Positions 63,542-64,000 of a DNA stretch of 64,000 bases are shown piece by piece. Source of the DNA: RGZA01 sp964568585 (GTDB lineage Bacteria; Pseudomonadota; Alphaproteobacteria; UBA9219; RGZA01); NCBI GenBank assembly GCA_964568585.1, contig CAZMQI010000002.1:62001-126000 (forward strand), given 5' to 3'. The first letter of the stretch is position 1. Each line of letters opens with the position of its first letter. Below the pieces are notes generated by a model. The model did no database searches, was not told where the DNA came from, and saw only the letters and a list, made by a program, of their open reading frames with translations. The position numbers and the translations under genes are program-made.

Positions 63542-64000
63542 GCCACTTGTGGCAACACACCTTCCAGATGTTTGAGCAGGTTATGGCCCTTGTAATGGGT
63601 GAGATCTTTGGAAAGCACACCAACCACCTTATGCGCGACATCTCCCCTTAAGGCTTCCTTTAACAAGCCAAGCATTTTGGGCGGAGCAACCAATACCAGC
63701 CTGTCGAAGGCCTTTTTTGTGCTGGCCAATTCCAAATCCAGCGCAATTTTTTTCATGAAATGATGCTTAACTTCATCATGTATATTCATATTCGGTGAAT
63801 ACATATGGTGCGCCGGGCCAGAGCCTTTAAACATCGAGCCCATCGTGCGCTTCTTGAATTCATAGATATGCGGCGATGCCGCTTTCCAGTTTGTGCCGGC
63901 TACAGGCACAAGATTAGCGGCCGTTGTTTGAACATTATATAAACGCTTATTACCGAAAAGCGGCATACGCCGTGTTTTCGTGCCAAGCTGATAAACCTGC
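63538..64000 (-). CDS. Host-attachment-family protein, 5' end cut by window edge
   Basis: The frame is open through the right edge. The visible part ends in the family core: NIHDEVKHHFMKKIALDLELASTKKAFDRLVLVAPPKMLGLLKEAL, then KVVGVLSKDLTHYKGHNLLKHLEGVLP. This matches the protein-required-for-attachment-to-host-cells family (PF10116). The residues before the internal ATG (VYQLGTKTRR) fit the family's N-terminal ADGARARVY region, so the gene likely starts beyond the window. The biochemical function is not known; the name comes from a plant-associated bacterium. Its stop overlaps the Crp/Fnr gene stop. Confidence 0.75.
   Translation of the reverse strand, partial: QVYQLGTKTRRMPLFGNKRLYNVQTTAANLVPVAGTNWKAASPHIYEFKKRTMGSMFKGSGPAHHMYSPNMNIHDEVKHHFMKKIALDLELASTKKAFDRLVLVAPPKMLGLLKEALRGDVAHKVVGVLSKDLTHYKGHNLLKHLEGVLPQVA

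Noticed and set aside
1..64000. CRISPR arrays, transposases or IS elements
   Set aside because: No regularly spaced repeats, transposase-like translations or terminal inverted repeats with target duplications were seen.

Overview
This 64 kb window is a chromosomal stretch from an alphaproteobacterium with base composition near 50% GC. The evidence is an RcdA-type (DUF1465) cell-cycle adaptor, ubiE and mutM as divergent neighbours, a zinc-free L31, ubiquinone-type UbiE and a very large two-TM coiled-coil protein resembling the rhizobial growth-pole family. The gene set is compatible with a Micavibrio-like or related free-living lineage, but that placement is inference and would need a marker-gene tree. 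Both ends cut through genes, and a 10-N assembly gap lies inside rpoC.

Layout: 0-4.4 kb holds an HTH-domain protein cut by the left edge, lepA and a GH13 alpha-glucosidase. 4.5-7.7 kb is an accessory block of three leaderless peptidoglycan-hydrolase-like proteins (GH104 plus SGNH, phage-tail-lysozyme type, SleB type). They share a hydrophobic helix and a short repeated C-terminal motif. 7.8-12.2 kb is a leucine operon, leuC-(three unknown genes)-leuD-leuB. 12.3-16.9 kb carries murI and the translation/secretion block ffh, rpsP-rimM-trmD-rplS. 17-26.1 kb has ubiE, a small unknown gene, mutM, cysQ and a 2061-residue coiled-coil membrane protein. 26.4-33.2 kb has an unknown conserved-looking protein, a DUF305 exported protein, mutS, an autoregulator-like HTH protein and a SulP transporter.

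33.4-54.7 kb contains all the parts of the usually compact secE-nusG-rplKAJL-rpoBC cluster, but permuted and interrupted. In transcription direction the order is rpoB-rpoC, asparaginase, tRNA-Trp-secE-nusG, unknown genes, rplK-rplA, unknown genes, rplJ-rplL. rplJ has a leader with two mutually exclusive hairpins. 55-60 kb holds rpmE, then a three-gene operon of unknown cysteine-cluster proteins (821, 50 and 192 residues). That operon is divergent from an orphan SsuA-like binding protein, with two near-identical Fur-family palindromes between them. 60-64 kb has flagellin, rcdA, a possible structured RNA region, tRNA-Gln with a one-gene insertion flanked by a copy of the tRNA 3' end, a Crp/Fnr regulator with an FNR-like cysteine motif at its C terminus, and a host-attachment-family gene cut by the right edge.

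The best candidates for an undescribed system are the motif-sharing hydrolase trio (4.5-7.7 kb) and the palindrome-controlled cysteine-cluster operon (55.6-60 kb). Functional calls rest on motifs read directly from the translations; no database search was possible.
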